Source: Psychromonas marina
GTDB lineage: Bacteria; Pseudomonadota; Gammaproteobacteria; Enterobacterales; Psychromonadaceae
Assembly: GCF_030161115.1 (NCBI RefSeq)
Contig: NZ_BSPQ01000001.1
Span: 682,001 to 746,000, forward strand
Direction: 5' to 3'
DNA: 64,000 nt
Shown piece by piece: positions 37,443 to 46,814 of this stretch (positions are counted from its first letter, which is position 1; each line of letters opens with the position of its first letter). Both the position numbers and the translations under genes were made by a program. Below the pieces are notes generated by a model, which was given only the letters and a program-made list of their open reading frames with translations, was not told the DNA's origin and searched no databases.

Positions 37443-37473
37443 ATAACCACTTAATTGTGGTTTTTCTGTTTTT
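37443..37473 (+). terminator. Terminator of the tRNA-Asp operon
   Basis: aaccac (37445-37450) pairs with gtggtt (37457-37462) around ttaatt, followed by ttttctgttttt. It closes the tRNA transcript. Confidence 0.75.
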
Positions 37474-37605
37474 ATACCCCAGTAAATTTTATTTGTCGTA
37501 AACCTACCTTCAGTAATTCAAACTCATAAACTTAAACTACATATTTAAAATCCAGCCTACTCCATTAAAATAAAAGACTTCCAGTTCCTAAAAAATAAAA
37601 CTATC

Positions 37606-37634
37606 AAAAAGCACGAAGCTATTACACCTCGTGG
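37606..37634 (-). terminator. Possible terminator of pilU
   Basis: On the minus strand CACGA pairs with TCGTG and is followed by CTTTTT. The stem is short, with a loop of 12, so confidence is low. It lies about 65 bases past the pilU stop. Confidence 0.35.
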
Positions 37635-37697
37635 CTTAATTATTATTAATGTCAGTTTTTAACTAATCACCGAATTATCTAATGTGAATAATAGTTA

Positions 37698-38852
37698 TTA
37701 AGAAAAATCTAAATCATCAAAGTTCATTTTGGGCTCAAGAGTTAACCCTCCCCCCTCTTTTTTATCCCTTGCTTCAACTTGCTCTGCAATCCCACCTTTG
37801 TGCAATTTGAATTTTAAAGCGATATTCGTCGGAGAGTCTGAGTTTTTAGTCGCCTCTTCCTCACTAATTCGCCCCTCTACAGCTAAATCAAACAGTGCTG
37901 CATCAAAGGTTTGCATACCCAAAGATTTCGATTTTTCCATCACGTCCTTAAGTAGGTCAAACTCCCCTTTTTTGATCATGTCGCGTATCGTTAATGTTCC
38001 CATCATCACCTCTATTGCTGCGCACCTTTTGCCATCAACAGTGGGGACTAGACGCTGTGAAATAAATGATTTAAGGTTATTACCAAGATCATTTAGCAAT
38101 TGAGGACGACGCTCTTCTGGGAAAAAATTAATGATACGATCCAGTGCTTGGTTAGCATTATTAGCATGTAGTGTAGAAATAGCCAGATGGCCGGTTTCTG
38201 CAAAGGCAAGCGCATGCTCCATAGTTTCACGATCACGGATTTCACCAATTAAAATAACATCAGGGGCTTGGCGTAATGTATTTTTTAATGCTGCGTGAAA
38301 GCTGCGAGTATCAACACCCACTTCACGTTGGTTGATAATACTTTTTTTATGCTTATGAACAAACTCGACAGGATCTTCAATAGTGATGATATGCCCCGAT
38401 GAATTTTCATTGCGGTGATCAATTAAAGCCGCTAACGACGTTGATTTCCCCGAACCAGTCGCACCAATAAAAAGAACTAATCCACGCTTAGTCATGATCA
38501 CTTCTTTTAAAATTTCAGGTAAGCGCAAGTCTGCAAACTTAGGGATATCGACCTTAATATTACGTGCAACGATAGAGACTTCATTACGCTGTTTAAAAAT
38601 ATTGACACGAAAGCGACCAACAGTAGAAATAGAGATAGCAAGGTTCATCTCTAACTCTTGTTCAAAGGTCGCTTTTTGCTCACTGTCCATGATTGAATCT
38701 GCAATAAGTGCAACTTGACCGGGTTTAAATGTCTCGTTATTTAAGACACGTAAACTACCTTGAAACTTGGCTGAAGGGGGCGCACCCGTAGCTAAATAAA
38801 GATCCGATCCATCTTCACTAGATAGTATGTTCAGCATCTGTTCAAATTCCAT
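37698..38852 (-). CDS. pilU: Type IV pilus retraction ATPase PilU
   Basis: Cytoplasmic hexameric AAA+-like ATPase that assists PilT in pilus retraction. The N-terminus MEFEQMLNILSSEDGSDLYL is PilU-like rather than PilT-like. Walker A is GATGSGKS (about 130-137), the Asp box and Walker B lie in DVILIGEIRDRETM, and the His box is STLHANNANQAL. Length 384 aa matches PilU (382 in Pseudomonas). The usual pilT neighbour is absent within the window; pilU is transcribed alone. Downstream its acidic C-tail ends FDDLDFS. Confidence 0.93.
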   Translation of the reverse strand: MEFEQMLNILSSEDGSDLYLATGAPPSAKFQGSLRVLNNETFKPGQVALIADSIMDSEQKATFEQELEMNLAISISTVGRFRVNIFKQRNEVSIVARNIKVDIPKFADLRLPEILKEVIMTKRGLVLFIGATGSGKSTSLAALIDHRNENSSGHIITIEDPVEFVHKHKKSIINQREVGVDTRSFHAALKNTLRQAPDVILIGEIRDRETMEHALAFAETGHLAISTLHANNANQALDRIINFFPEERRPQLLNDLGNNLKSFISQRLVPTVDGKRCAAIEVMMGTLTIRDMIKKGEFDLLKDVMEKSKSLGMQTFDAALFDLAVEGRISEEEATKNSDSPTNIALKFKLHKGGIAEQVEARDKKEGGGLTLEPKMNFDDLDFS

Positions 38853-39319
38853 GACTCATTCCTTAAATTAAAATTCCATTAAATCATGACATTAACGACT
38901 TCCAGTAACATCATGATTTTTAATACTTAACAACAGATGATAGCACTGTTTTGTAGGCTTAAATATGAGAATTATGAAGTCTTGCATAACTATCAGTTCC
39001 CTTTAATTAAAGTATAAATATTCGCACAAAAAGCATATTTAGACGATCAAATAGCTCGATTTTAATACTGTATTTTTACCTTTTTTTACAAGTACAGTTT
39101 TCAAAATTAAAATAAAAGTAAAGGTTACCCCCATCACAAAACGCGTTAACAGGTAAATATTCTCGACATTCATCACAAAAAATTATCACCAAAACATGAT
39201 CAAAGCCTCGCTAAGCGACTAACAATTAATCAATATTAACATATCCTTAACAAGTCTTTCAGGTGTGGACAAAATATAGACAATTCACACGACACATAAC
39301 TGAGTAAGAGGGAGCTAAA
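38853..39319. other. 467-bp divergent intergenic region between pilU and the DUF4212 gene
   Basis: No ORF. A perfect 9-bp inverted repeat, aaatcatga (38881-38889) and tcatgattt (38911-38919), lies 30-70 bases upstream of pilU and may be an operator. The rest is AT-rich; the Shine-Dalgarno gagggagct precedes the DUF4212 start. Confidence 0.5.
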
Positions 39320-39583
39320 ATGAGTTTTGAAGATAAAGGTAAGGCTAAAGAATATTGGGACGAGAATATAAAGCTCGTCTTAACATTATTGAGTGTTTGG
39401 GCATTCGTTTCATTTGGGTGTGGCATCTTATTCGTCCCATTTTTAAACGAAATAACGTTTATGGGTTTTAAACTAGGATTCTGGTTTGCTCAACAAGGTG
39501 CGATGTACGTATTTTTAATACTTATTGCAGTATACGTAAAAAAAGCAAATACGCTTGATAAAAAATACGGTGTTGACGAATAA
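39320..39583 (+). CDS. DUF4212 small subunit of a sodium/solute symporter
   Basis: An 87-aa membrane protein with two hydrophobic segments (about 18-40 and 50-72) and the DUF4212 pattern KEYWDENIKLVL...FGCGILF...FWFAQQGAMYVFLILI. It always precedes the VC_2705-type SSS transporter, and is thought to be its small partner. The SSS gene follows after 16 bases. Confidence 0.92.
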   Translation: MSFEDKGKAKEYWDENIKLVLTLLSVWAFVSFGCGILFVPFLNEITFMGFKLGFWFAQQGAMYVFLILIAVYVKKANTLDKKYGVDE

Positions 39584-39599
39584 CAGGGAGTAATAAAAG

Positions 39600-41318
39600 A
39601 TGGATGTTCAAACTTTAACTTATGTAATTGTTGGTATTACCTTTGCCCTCTACATAGGCATTGCAATCAAATCTCGAGCAGGATCAACGAAAGAGTTTTA
39701 CGTAGCAGGCGGTGGTGTTCCACCAGTATTGAATGGCATGGCAACAGCCGCTGACTGGATGTCGGCAGCTTCATTTATTTCACTTGCAGGTATCGTTTCG
39801 TTTGTGGGTTATGACGGAAGCGTGTACCTCATGGGCTGGACGGGTGGGTACGTACTGCTTGCGCTACTGATGGTTCCTTACTTACGTAAATTTGGTAAAT
39901 TCACCGTACCCGATTTCATTGGTGATCGTTATTACTCACAGGGTGCGCGAACAGTAGCGGTAATTTGTGCCATCTTTATCTGTTTTACTTATATCGCAGG
40001 TCAAATGCGTGGTGTAGGTGTTGTATTTTCTCGCTTCCTTGAAGTTGAAGTAGATACGGGTGTTTATATTGGTATGTGTGTTGTATTTTTCTACGCTGTT
40101 TTAGGTGGTATGAAAGGGATTACTTATACACAAGTAGCACAATACTGCGTCATGATTTTTGCTTTCATGGTACCCGCGATATTCCTTTCAGTGATGATGA
40201 CAGGCCATATCTTTCCTCAACTTGGTTTTGGTGCTGAATTATTAGATGCAAGTGGCAACGCTTCTGGTGTTTACTTACTCGATAAGCTTGACGGACTCTC
40301 AGCAGAACTTGGCTTTGCACAATATACCGAAGGTTCAAAGAGCATGATTGATGTGTTCTTTATCTGTGGCGCATTAATGTTTGGTACTGCCGGTTTACCG
40401 CATGTAATTGTACGTTTCTTTACTGTACCAACGGTTAAAGCTTCACGTAGCTCTGCAGGTTGGACATTACTATTTATCGCAATTATGTATACAACAATTC
40501 CAGCGCTTGCTGCTTTCTCTCGTGTAAATATGATTGAATCAGTGAATGGACCTGACGGTAAAGGTATCCCTCATGAACAAGCACCTAGTTGGGTAAATAG
40601 CTGGGAAAAAACAGGCTTAATCAAGTGGACGGATAAAAATAATGATGGCCTAATGCAATACTCTAAAGGCGATGCAAATGAGATGAAAATTGACCGCGAT
40701 ATCATCGTATTAGCAACACCAGAGATGGCAAACTTGCCAGCATGGGTTATTGCATTAATTGCTGCCGGTGGTTTAGCTGCTGCATTGTCAACATCAGCAG
40801 GTTTGTTATTAGTTATCTCAACCTCGATTTCTCATGACTTATTGAAAAAGAACTTAATGCCCAATATCTCCGATAAAAAGGAGCTTATATTTGCACGTTT
40901 AGCCGCTGCTGCCGGTATTGTCATGGCAGGTTACTTTGGTATCAATCCACCTGGTTTTGTGGCCGCCGTTGTTGCAATCGCCTTTGGTTTAGCTGCATCG
41001 TCACTGTTCCCTGCAATAACAATGGGTATCTTTTCAACAAGAATGAACAAAGAAGGTGCAATCGCAGGTATGTTAGCAGGCTTAGGTTTTACCACTGTTT
41101 ACATTATCTACTTCAAGTTTGTTAACCCTGCTGGCAATATACCTGACAATTGGTTATTTGGTATTTCGCCTGAAGGTATTGGTATGCTTGGTATGATAAT
41201 TAACTTTGTCGTTGCCGCACTTGTTTGTAAAGTGACCGCAGCAACACCGCAGTCTGTCGTAGACATGGTTGAATCTATCCGCTTCCCTAAAGGAGCAGGA
41301 GAAGCACAAGACCACTAA
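39600..41318 (+). CDS. Sodium:solute symporter (acetate permease-like, VC_2705 type)
   Basis: A 572-aa SSS-family transporter with about 13 membrane helices. Signature segments include YVAGGGVPPVLNGMATAADWMSAASF near the N-terminus and the later AALSTSAGLLLVISTSISHDLLKK loop. A charged insert near 330-370 (PDGKGIPHEQAP, DKNNDGLM) is typical of this subfamily. The closest named members carry acetate or short-chain carboxylates; the true substrate here is not proven. It is cotranscribed with the DUF4212 gene; a strong hairpin follows the stop. Confidence 0.9.
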   Translation: MDVQTLTYVIVGITFALYIGIAIKSRAGSTKEFYVAGGGVPPVLNGMATAADWMSAASFISLAGIVSFVGYDGSVYLMGWTGGYVLLALLMVPYLRKFGKFTVPDFIGDRYYSQGARTVAVICAIFICFTYIAGQMRGVGVVFSRFLEVEVDTGVYIGMCVVFFYAVLGGMKGITYTQVAQYCVMIFAFMVPAIFLSVMMTGHIFPQLGFGAELLDASGNASGVYLLDKLDGLSAELGFAQYTEGSKSMIDVFFICGALMFGTAGLPHVIVRFFTVPTVKASRSSAGWTLLFIAIMYTTIPALAAFSRVNMIESVNGPDGKGIPHEQAPSWVNSWEKTGLIKWTDKNNDGLMQYSKGDANEMKIDRDIIVLATPEMANLPAWVIALIAAGGLAAALSTSAGLLLVISTSISHDLLKKNLMPNISDKKELIFARLAAAAGIVMAGYFGINPPGFVAAVVAIAFGLAASSLFPAITMGIFSTRMNKEGAIAGMLAGLGFTTVYIIYFKFVNPAGNIPDNWLFGISPEGIGMLGMIINFVVAALVCKVTAATPQSVVDMVESIRFPKGAGEAQDH

Positions 41319-41348
41319 GATAAAATAACTATCATAACGACTAAAACT

Positions 41349-41395
41349 AAAGCTAACACTTGCCTCGACTCTGTCGAAAAAAGTGTTAGCTTTTA
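41349..41395 (+). terminator. Terminator-like hairpin after the symporter
   Basis: aaagctaacactt (41349-41361) pairs with aagtgttagcttt (41381-41393), with a smaller hairpin (cgac/gtcg) in the loop, then T residues. It would limit read-through into the CBS-DUF294 gene. Confidence 0.7.
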
Positions 41396-41416
41396 ACCTT
41401 TAAGGGAACCCCTCTC

Positions 41417-43261
41417 ATGGATAGTACTGAACTCCAACCGATCAGCAACTTCATCAAAACCCTTCCTCCATTCGATCAATTATCGGAGCAACTTATTGAA
41501 CAATGTTGCCAAGCATTGACTGTTGTCTATTACAGCAAAGAGGAGCGTTTAGTGCATGTTGATACAAATGAACCACAACTATACATCGTACGTAGTGGTG
41601 CATTTGAAGTAACAACGGAAAAAGGAGAGCTCATTGATCGAATTGGTGATGGCCAATACTTTGGTTTCAGTGGCATGTTATCGGGTGAAAAAATAGTTAA
41701 CAAAGTACACATATTAGATGATGGGTTAATTTATCAACTGCCATTAGAGAGTTTTAATAAATTACGCGCAGCAAGCCGCACTTTTGATCGTTTTTTTAAT
41801 CAAGCCTTTGCAAAACGCTTGCGCCATCAAGGAGAGCTTAAAAGCAACAACATAAGTACGAGTCGGATTAGCTCCTTGATTAGTGAAAATATGATCAGTT
41901 TAAGTCGCGATGCAACCATCCAACAAGCAGCAATATTGATGTCTGAAAAGCGTGTGTCCTCTTTAATCATTATCGATAATGAACAACTCGCCGGCATTTT
42001 AACCGATAGAGATCTACGCAATCGCGTACTTGCAAAAGGATTAGATGGAAAAACACTCATCGAAGAAGTGATGACTAAGTCTCCTACAACAGCCCCTAAA
42101 GATGCCCTTATCTTTGAAGCGATGTTGTTAATGAGTGAAAAAAATATTCATCATCTGCCGATTATTGAGAATAATAAGCCCGTTTCAATGCTCACTAGCA
42201 CCGATATAATGCGCAGTCAAAGCTCGCAGCCTCTATTATTAATCGGTCAAATAGACAGACAAACGAGTGTCGAAGACCTCATCAAGGTTAGTAACCAACT
42301 GCCCTCTTTATTACAAAACCTCATCAGTAGCGAAGCAAAAGCGCAGGAAATAGGTAGGATATTAACCCTAGTAACCGATGCCTTAACCAGACGCTTAATT
42401 TTTATTGCGCAGCAACAACTCGGTGAAGCACCGATGAAATTTTGTTGGCTCGCTTTTGGCTCACAAGCACGACAAGATCAAGCAGCAGGCGCGGACCAAG
42501 ATAATGCACTACTTCTTGAAAAAGAGGGGGATAGCGAAAGTGAACATTATTTTAAACAGCTCGCAGAGCTAGTTTGTTCAGGGCTAGACCAATGTGGCTT
42601 CCCCTATTGCCCTGGCAATATTATGGCGCAAAACCCTAAGTTGTGTTGCTCGCTCAAACAATGGCAACAACAATTCACTGATTGGATAAATGCCCCTCAG
42701 CCAGCAGCGCTACTCAATGCAACCATCTTCTTTGATATGCGATCTATTTATGGTGAAAATAACCTTTTCGAAAAGCTCCAAAACAGCGTATTAAAGCAAA
42801 CCAAAAACAACGATATATTTCTTGCTGCATTAACTCAAAATGCAACGCAACAAGTTGCACCGTTAGGTTTCTTTAAAAACTTTGTAGTTGAACGCGATGG
42901 CAGTGAAGTAAAAGGGATAGATCTAAAACATAAAGGATTAGCATTGATCAACGATATAGCCCGTATTTACGCGTTAGCTAATGGCATTAAAACAGTGAAT
43001 ACTCGGCAGCGCTTAAGTGCGCTTATCGGTCATCAAGGTATCAACCCTGAAGATATTAATAACCTGCTCGATGCAGCTGAATTTATCGCTCATAAACGTT
43101 TGGTTAATCAAGGAGAGCAATATGAACAAGGTATCCCATTATCTAATTACCTGAAACCCAGTAACCTCACCTCCTTAGCACAGCATCACCTTAAAGATGC
43201 CTTTAAAGTGCTGCACGATAGCCAAACAGGTATCAAACTTAAATTCTTAAGGCACTTTTAA
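41417..43261 (+). CDS. cNMP-binding/CBS/DUF294 nucleotidyltransferase-like protein
   Basis: A 614-aa protein: cyclic-nucleotide-binding domain (about 15-130), two CBS domains (about 150-275; e.g. ASILM...VSSLIIIDNEQLAGILTDRDLR and KNIHHLPIIENN), DUF294 nucleotidyltransferase-like domain (about 295-440, with FGSQARQDQAAGADQDNAL containing the metal-binding pattern) and DUF294 C-terminal domain (about 470-610). The set is typical of proteins found beside acetate symporters in marine gammaproteobacteria, presumably sensing nucleotides. It shares one base (TAATG) with the next gene. Confidence 0.9.
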   Translation: MDSTELQPISNFIKTLPPFDQLSEQLIEQCCQALTVVYYSKEERLVHVDTNEPQLYIVRSGAFEVTTEKGELIDRIGDGQYFGFSGMLSGEKIVNKVHILDDGLIYQLPLESFNKLRAASRTFDRFFNQAFAKRLRHQGELKSNNISTSRISSLISENMISLSRDATIQQAAILMSEKRVSSLIIIDNEQLAGILTDRDLRNRVLAKGLDGKTLIEEVMTKSPTTAPKDALIFEAMLLMSEKNIHHLPIIENNKPVSMLTSTDIMRSQSSQPLLLIGQIDRQTSVEDLIKVSNQLPSLLQNLISSEAKAQEIGRILTLVTDALTRRLIFIAQQQLGEAPMKFCWLAFGSQARQDQAAGADQDNALLLEKEGDSESEHYFKQLAELVCSGLDQCGFPYCPGNIMAQNPKLCCSLKQWQQQFTDWINAPQPAALLNATIFFDMRSIYGENNLFEKLQNSVLKQTKNNDIFLAALTQNATQQVAPLGFFKNFVVERDGSEVKGIDLKHKGLALINDIARIYALANGIKTVNTRQRLSALIGHQGINPEDINNLLDAAEFIAHKRLVNQGEQYEQGIPLSNYLKPSNLTSLAQHHLKDAFKVLHDSQTGIKLKFLRHF

Positions 43262-43953
43262 TGTTGTCACGTTGGTTTATTAAAACGCACCTGCAATACC
43301 AGTCTCGGCAGTGTAAAGATGAACAGATACGCAAGTATCAGCAAGCCCAGCTTCCGTTACTTAATCTACCGATTAAAGAGGCACCACTGCTTGCTTTAGA
43401 TTTAGAGATGACGGGACTTGACCCTAAATCAGATCAAATAATTAGTATCGGTTTAATACCTATTATTAATGGCCAAATAAAACTTAACCAAGGCAGGCAC
43501 AAACTGATAAAAATTGCAGGTAGTGTCGGCCAAAGCGCAACGATACACGGCCTAGTAGATGCTGATTTGCAGCTGGCATTGTCACTTGATGAAGCGTTAC
43601 AGTGGTTATTGAAAGAGGCAACAGGTCGTGTATTAGTAGCACATCATGCCCCGCTAGATATGAGCTTTATAGAACAAGCACTATTACAACAAAGTGAGCA
43701 TGCTAATAGTAAGAAGTGCCGTTTATATGCGATTGATACACTTAAGATTGAACACCAACGCTTGTTACGTAAACAGCCAATGATAAAAGAGGGGGAGCTC
43801 AGGTTAAACAGCTGTAGATCTAGATATAACCTACCCAGTTACGATGCACATAACGCATTAGTAGACGCACTATCCTGCGCAGAGCTATTAATGGCACAAG
43901 TGAGTAAGATGGGCGGAGGAGATAAAATAAAGGTGTCAGAGTTGCTCAGTTAA
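43261..43953 (+). CDS. DnaQ-like 3'-5' exonuclease
   Basis: A 230-aa DEDDh exonuclease domain: Exo I LALDLEMTGLD, Exo II VAHHAPLDMSFIEQ and Exo III HNALVDALSCAELL. It is not the replicase subunit, which is dnaQ at 34784. Its start overlaps the stop of the DUF294 gene (TAATG), so the two are translationally coupled; a link between a nucleotide-sensing protein and a nuclease is inferred from this conserved pairing only. Confidence 0.88.
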   Translation: MLSRWFIKTHLQYQSRQCKDEQIRKYQQAQLPLLNLPIKEAPLLALDLEMTGLDPKSDQIISIGLIPIINGQIKLNQGRHKLIKIAGSVGQSATIHGLVDADLQLALSLDEALQWLLKEATGRVLVAHHAPLDMSFIEQALLQQSEHANSKKCRLYAIDTLKIEHQRLLRKQPMIKEGELRLNSCRSRYNLPSYDAHNALVDALSCAELLMAQVSKMGGGDKIKVSELLS

Positions 43954-44007
43954 AGAGATAAGGATGCCTAGCGATCAGTATTTAAGCTCGGCATCATTCA
44001 CCTCTTT
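43952..44007. terminator. Possible bidirectional terminator after the exonuclease gene
   Basis: Nested pairs gatgcc/ggcatc (43963-43968, 43990-43995) and aaagag/ctcttt (43952-43957, 44002-44007), between the convergent exonuclease and polysaccharide genes. The loop is large, so confidence is moderate. Confidence 0.35.
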
Positions 44008-44012
44008 TGCAA

Positions 44013-45905
44013 CTAATTATTACGCTTCTTTGCTTTCCATACAAGATCACCAATGTCATCGGTTGGATTAAACCCTGCAGGTACTGATAAGAGAATTTCT
44101 CGAATCAACTCATGATCAAAGTTTTCACAAGCATGATCTAAGCGCTCTAATGTTTGTTTGTACTCTGAATAAGGAACAAAGCTTTCATTGGCACGCATAA
44201 TTCGCTCATGCTCGCTGCCCATTACATTGTCACCAATTAACAACTCTTCGAACAGCTTTTCACCAGGTCGTAATCCGGTGTACTTTATTTCAATGTCACC
44301 GAAAGGGTTTTCAGCAGACTTAACCTCTAACCCCGATAACTTAATAAGGTTAGTTGCAAGGTCAACAATGCGAACGGGTTCGCCCATATCCAGTACAAAT
44401 ACATCCCCCCCTTTCCCCATTGCACCAGCTTGAATCACTAAACCAGCGGCTTCAGGAATAGTCATAAAATAACGAATAATATCAGGGTGGGTAATCGTAA
44501 CATGATCCCCCTCTGCTATTTGACGCTTAAACAGCGGAATCACAGAGCCTGATGAGCCTAATACGTTACCAAAGCGCACCATACAAAAACGCGTATCATG
44601 CTGCTCAGCCGCTAAGGATTGCAAAGAAAGCTCAGCCATACGTTTAGTCGTGCCCATCACATTAGTCGGTCGTACCGCTTTATCGGTAGAGATCAAGACA
44701 AATGACTCTACTTTTGCCTCAATCGCAGCTAACGCAGTAAAATAAGTACCAAAGACGTTGTTACGTACTCCTTCAACGACATTATATTCAACTAGCGGCA
44801 CATGCTTATAAGCAGCGGCATGATATAGAGTTTGTACTTTGAAACTTTTTAAAATAGTCAAAAGACGATTTTGTCGCTGAACAGAACCCAATAAAGGAAT
44901 AATCTCTACCTTCAATTGTTGGGCTGCAGCCATCTCAGTTAGCTCTTTATCTATCTGGTACAAAGCAAACTCTGAAAGCTCAAACAAAATAAGTGACTTA
45001 GGTTGTTGGAATAAAATTTGGCGACAAAGCTCAGATCCGATTGATCCACCCGCACCAGTAACCATAACAATCTTATCTTTGATGTTTGCGCCTAATAATT
45101 CCGGTTTGGCAGGAACACAGTCTCGCCCCAATAGGTCTTCAATAGGCACATCACGTAATTGATCAACCGTTGCAGAGCCATTCAATAGTTCTTCAAAATG
45201 AGGTATCGACAAGACTTCAACCGGAAGCTCAACCAGTGAGTCGATAATTTTCTTGCGCTCATGCCGATGTGCACTTGGCATAGCCAGTAATATTTTTTCA
45301 ACGCCTTTACGTTTAATCAAGAAACCTAGGTTATTACTGCCATAAACAGTTAACCCATTAACAACCGTCTTTAAAAGTTTTTTTTCATCGTCAACAAAGG
45401 CGACAGGGTGAAACTCATCGCCTTGACGAAGTAAGTTAAGTAGTTGTCGCCCCGACTCTCCTGCACCATAAATAATTACATTTTCTTTGTTCCAACTTTT
45501 TTGTTTAGAAACAGAAACTCTCACCAATAAGCGACTCCCGCCACATAGTAATAATAGAAAAGCACCGTAAATAATAGGGATAGAACGCGGGATAAAGAGG
45601 TCTGTAAAATAACCCAATATGACTAAGAAAACAGAAGAAGCAAGGCAAGTTAATACTATTATAAGTAGCGCATGTACACTGAGATAGCGCAATACAGCTC
45701 GGTATAAACCAGTACGTATAAAGAGAATTACCGTGCTCACTGACAACAACAGCAAGACATATACATACTCTGTATCTTTGAAAAGAGTTAAGTTACCTAA
45801 TCTAACATGAAACGCCCCAACAAAAGCGATAGCAATAAATAAAAAGTCGGCAACAATACTAATTAGTCGTTTATAAAAACGAGGGATAGAAAAAAAAGAT
45901 TTCAT
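44013..45905 (-). CDS. Membrane-bound nucleotide-sugar 4,6-dehydratase (WbpM/CapD type)
   Basis: A 630-aa protein with four N-terminal membrane helices (about 12-130), a first Rossmann-like domain (VIIYGAGESGRQLL, about 143) and a C-terminal SDR domain (VMVTGAGGSIGSELC, about 280). The catalytic region reads LISTDKAVRPTNVMGTTKRMAE: the usual active-site Tyr is Met, as in the large WbpM-like enzymes. It would make UDP-4-keto-6-deoxy-GlcNAc, the precursor for 4-amino sugars. It is the last gene of the polysaccharide cluster, with a 318-bp gap before the PglC-like gene. Confidence 0.9.
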   Translation of the reverse strand: MKSFFSIPRFYKRLISIVADFLFIAIAFVGAFHVRLGNLTLFKDTEYVYVLLLLSVSTVILFIRTGLYRAVLRYLSVHALLIIVLTCLASSVFLVILGYFTDLFIPRSIPIIYGAFLLLLCGGSRLLVRVSVSKQKSWNKENVIIYGAGESGRQLLNLLRQGDEFHPVAFVDDEKKLLKTVVNGLTVYGSNNLGFLIKRKGVEKILLAMPSAHRHERKKIIDSLVELPVEVLSIPHFEELLNGSATVDQLRDVPIEDLLGRDCVPAKPELLGANIKDKIVMVTGAGGSIGSELCRQILFQQPKSLILFELSEFALYQIDKELTEMAAAQQLKVEIIPLLGSVQRQNRLLTILKSFKVQTLYHAAAYKHVPLVEYNVVEGVRNNVFGTYFTALAAIEAKVESFVLISTDKAVRPTNVMGTTKRMAELSLQSLAAEQHDTRFCMVRFGNVLGSSGSVIPLFKRQIAEGDHVTITHPDIIRYFMTIPEAAGLVIQAGAMGKGGDVFVLDMGEPVRIVDLATNLIKLSGLEVKSAENPFGDIEIKYTGLRPGEKLFEELLIGDNVMGSEHERIMRANESFVPYSEYKQTLERLDHACENFDHELIREILLSVPAGFNPTDDIGDLVWKAKKRNN

Positions 45906-46223
45906 TTAATATAGAGTCCGTAAAGCGTAAAAATATAAGTCTTGTATGTTAGCAAGCCTTTAAATAATATCAGAAAAAATCAGTAAAATCTGTGAATTAA
46001 CTAATACGATCGCGAGAGCCACTGCCTATTGCAGTTTGAATAATATAATTAAAATAGTGTTTAATACCAATTTCGATAAATATGTCTGAGAGACGATAAA
46101 TTAGAGCAAAACTATGTGGGTATCGTTGCCCTCGCATTCACGACTATGAGCTACCAATACATTGTTGAATGATTATTAAGTACCAAAGATCAACACGACA
46201 TAGCAATAAATTTTACCTAAAGA
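45906..46223. other. 318-bp gap inside the polysaccharide locus
   Basis: AT-rich, no ORF of note (one 30-codon frame only). It contains taataccaatt at about 46062-46072, the same start as the ends of the dispersed palindromic element, but no matching right end. It may carry a separate promoter for the dehydratase gene. Confidence 0.4.
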
Positions 46224-46814
46224 TCATTTGATGATTTTGTATATTGTTTGAAATATTATAATGATATCACCCCAAAAACTTTGATTATCGACATATTCCA
46301 CATAAAACTTAGCCTTTTCAGGCATCACTTCATTAATATATGCACTTCTAGGGTCCATGGCTTTCGCTAATATTTCAGCTTCATTTGTATACTCGATTGA
46401 TGCCTTATCTGTGATACCAGGAGTTACTGAAAGAATTTTAGCTCGTATATCAACAGGGTATTCATTCATATACTCTGGCACTTCAGGCCTAGGGCCAACA
46501 ACGCTCATTTGCCCTAAAAATACGTTTAACAGTTGAGGTAGTTCATCAAGCTTAGAGCTCCTAAGAAAACGGCCACTTGCGGTAATTCGAGGATCTGCTC
46601 CGACTGTCACACTTAGACCTTTTGCCTCTGCGTCAACAATCATTGTTCTAAACTTCAATATATTGAAATTCTTACCATTAAGACCAACACGAACCTGCTT
46701 AAAAAAAACAGGACCAGATCCATCGAATTTTATCCAAGTTGCAATTAAGATAAATATGGGGCTGAGTATGATCAGCCCTATCCCCGAGCTGAATATATCA
46801 AAGATTCGTTTCAT
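46224..46814 (-). CDS. PglC-like polyprenyl phosphate sugar-1-phosphate transferase
   Basis: A 196-aa monotopic phosphoglycosyltransferase. An N-terminal re-entrant hydrophobic helix (about 6-25) is followed by the catalytic core: DGSGPVFFKQVRVGLNGK, LKFRTM, then KLDELPQLLNVFLGQMSVVGPRPE. It transfers sugar-1-phosphate from UDP-sugar to undecaprenyl phosphate and so starts the repeat unit. The small size and context with a PglE-like aminotransferase suggest a 4-acetamido-6-deoxy sugar as the first sugar. It overlaps the aminotransferase gene by 4 bases. Confidence 0.92.
   Translation of the reverse strand: MKRIFDIFSSGIGLIILSPIFILIATWIKFDGSGPVFFKQVRVGLNGKNFNILKFRTMIVDAEAKGLSVTVGADPRITASGRFLRSSKLDELPQLLNVFLGQMSVVGPRPEVPEYMNEYPVDIRAKILSVTPGITDKASIEYTNEAEILAKAMDPRSAYINEVMPEKAKFYVEYVDNQSFWGDIIIIFQTIYKIIK

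Noticed and set aside
46062-46200. Possible third or partial copy of the dispersed element in the gap before the PglC-like gene
   Set aside because: Only taataccaatt matches the element end; the interior and right end do not align, so I could not support a repeat call.
45906-46223. Short frame (about 30 codons) that might be a transposase remnant
   Set aside because: Too short and unrecognised; no inverted repeats or target duplication around it.
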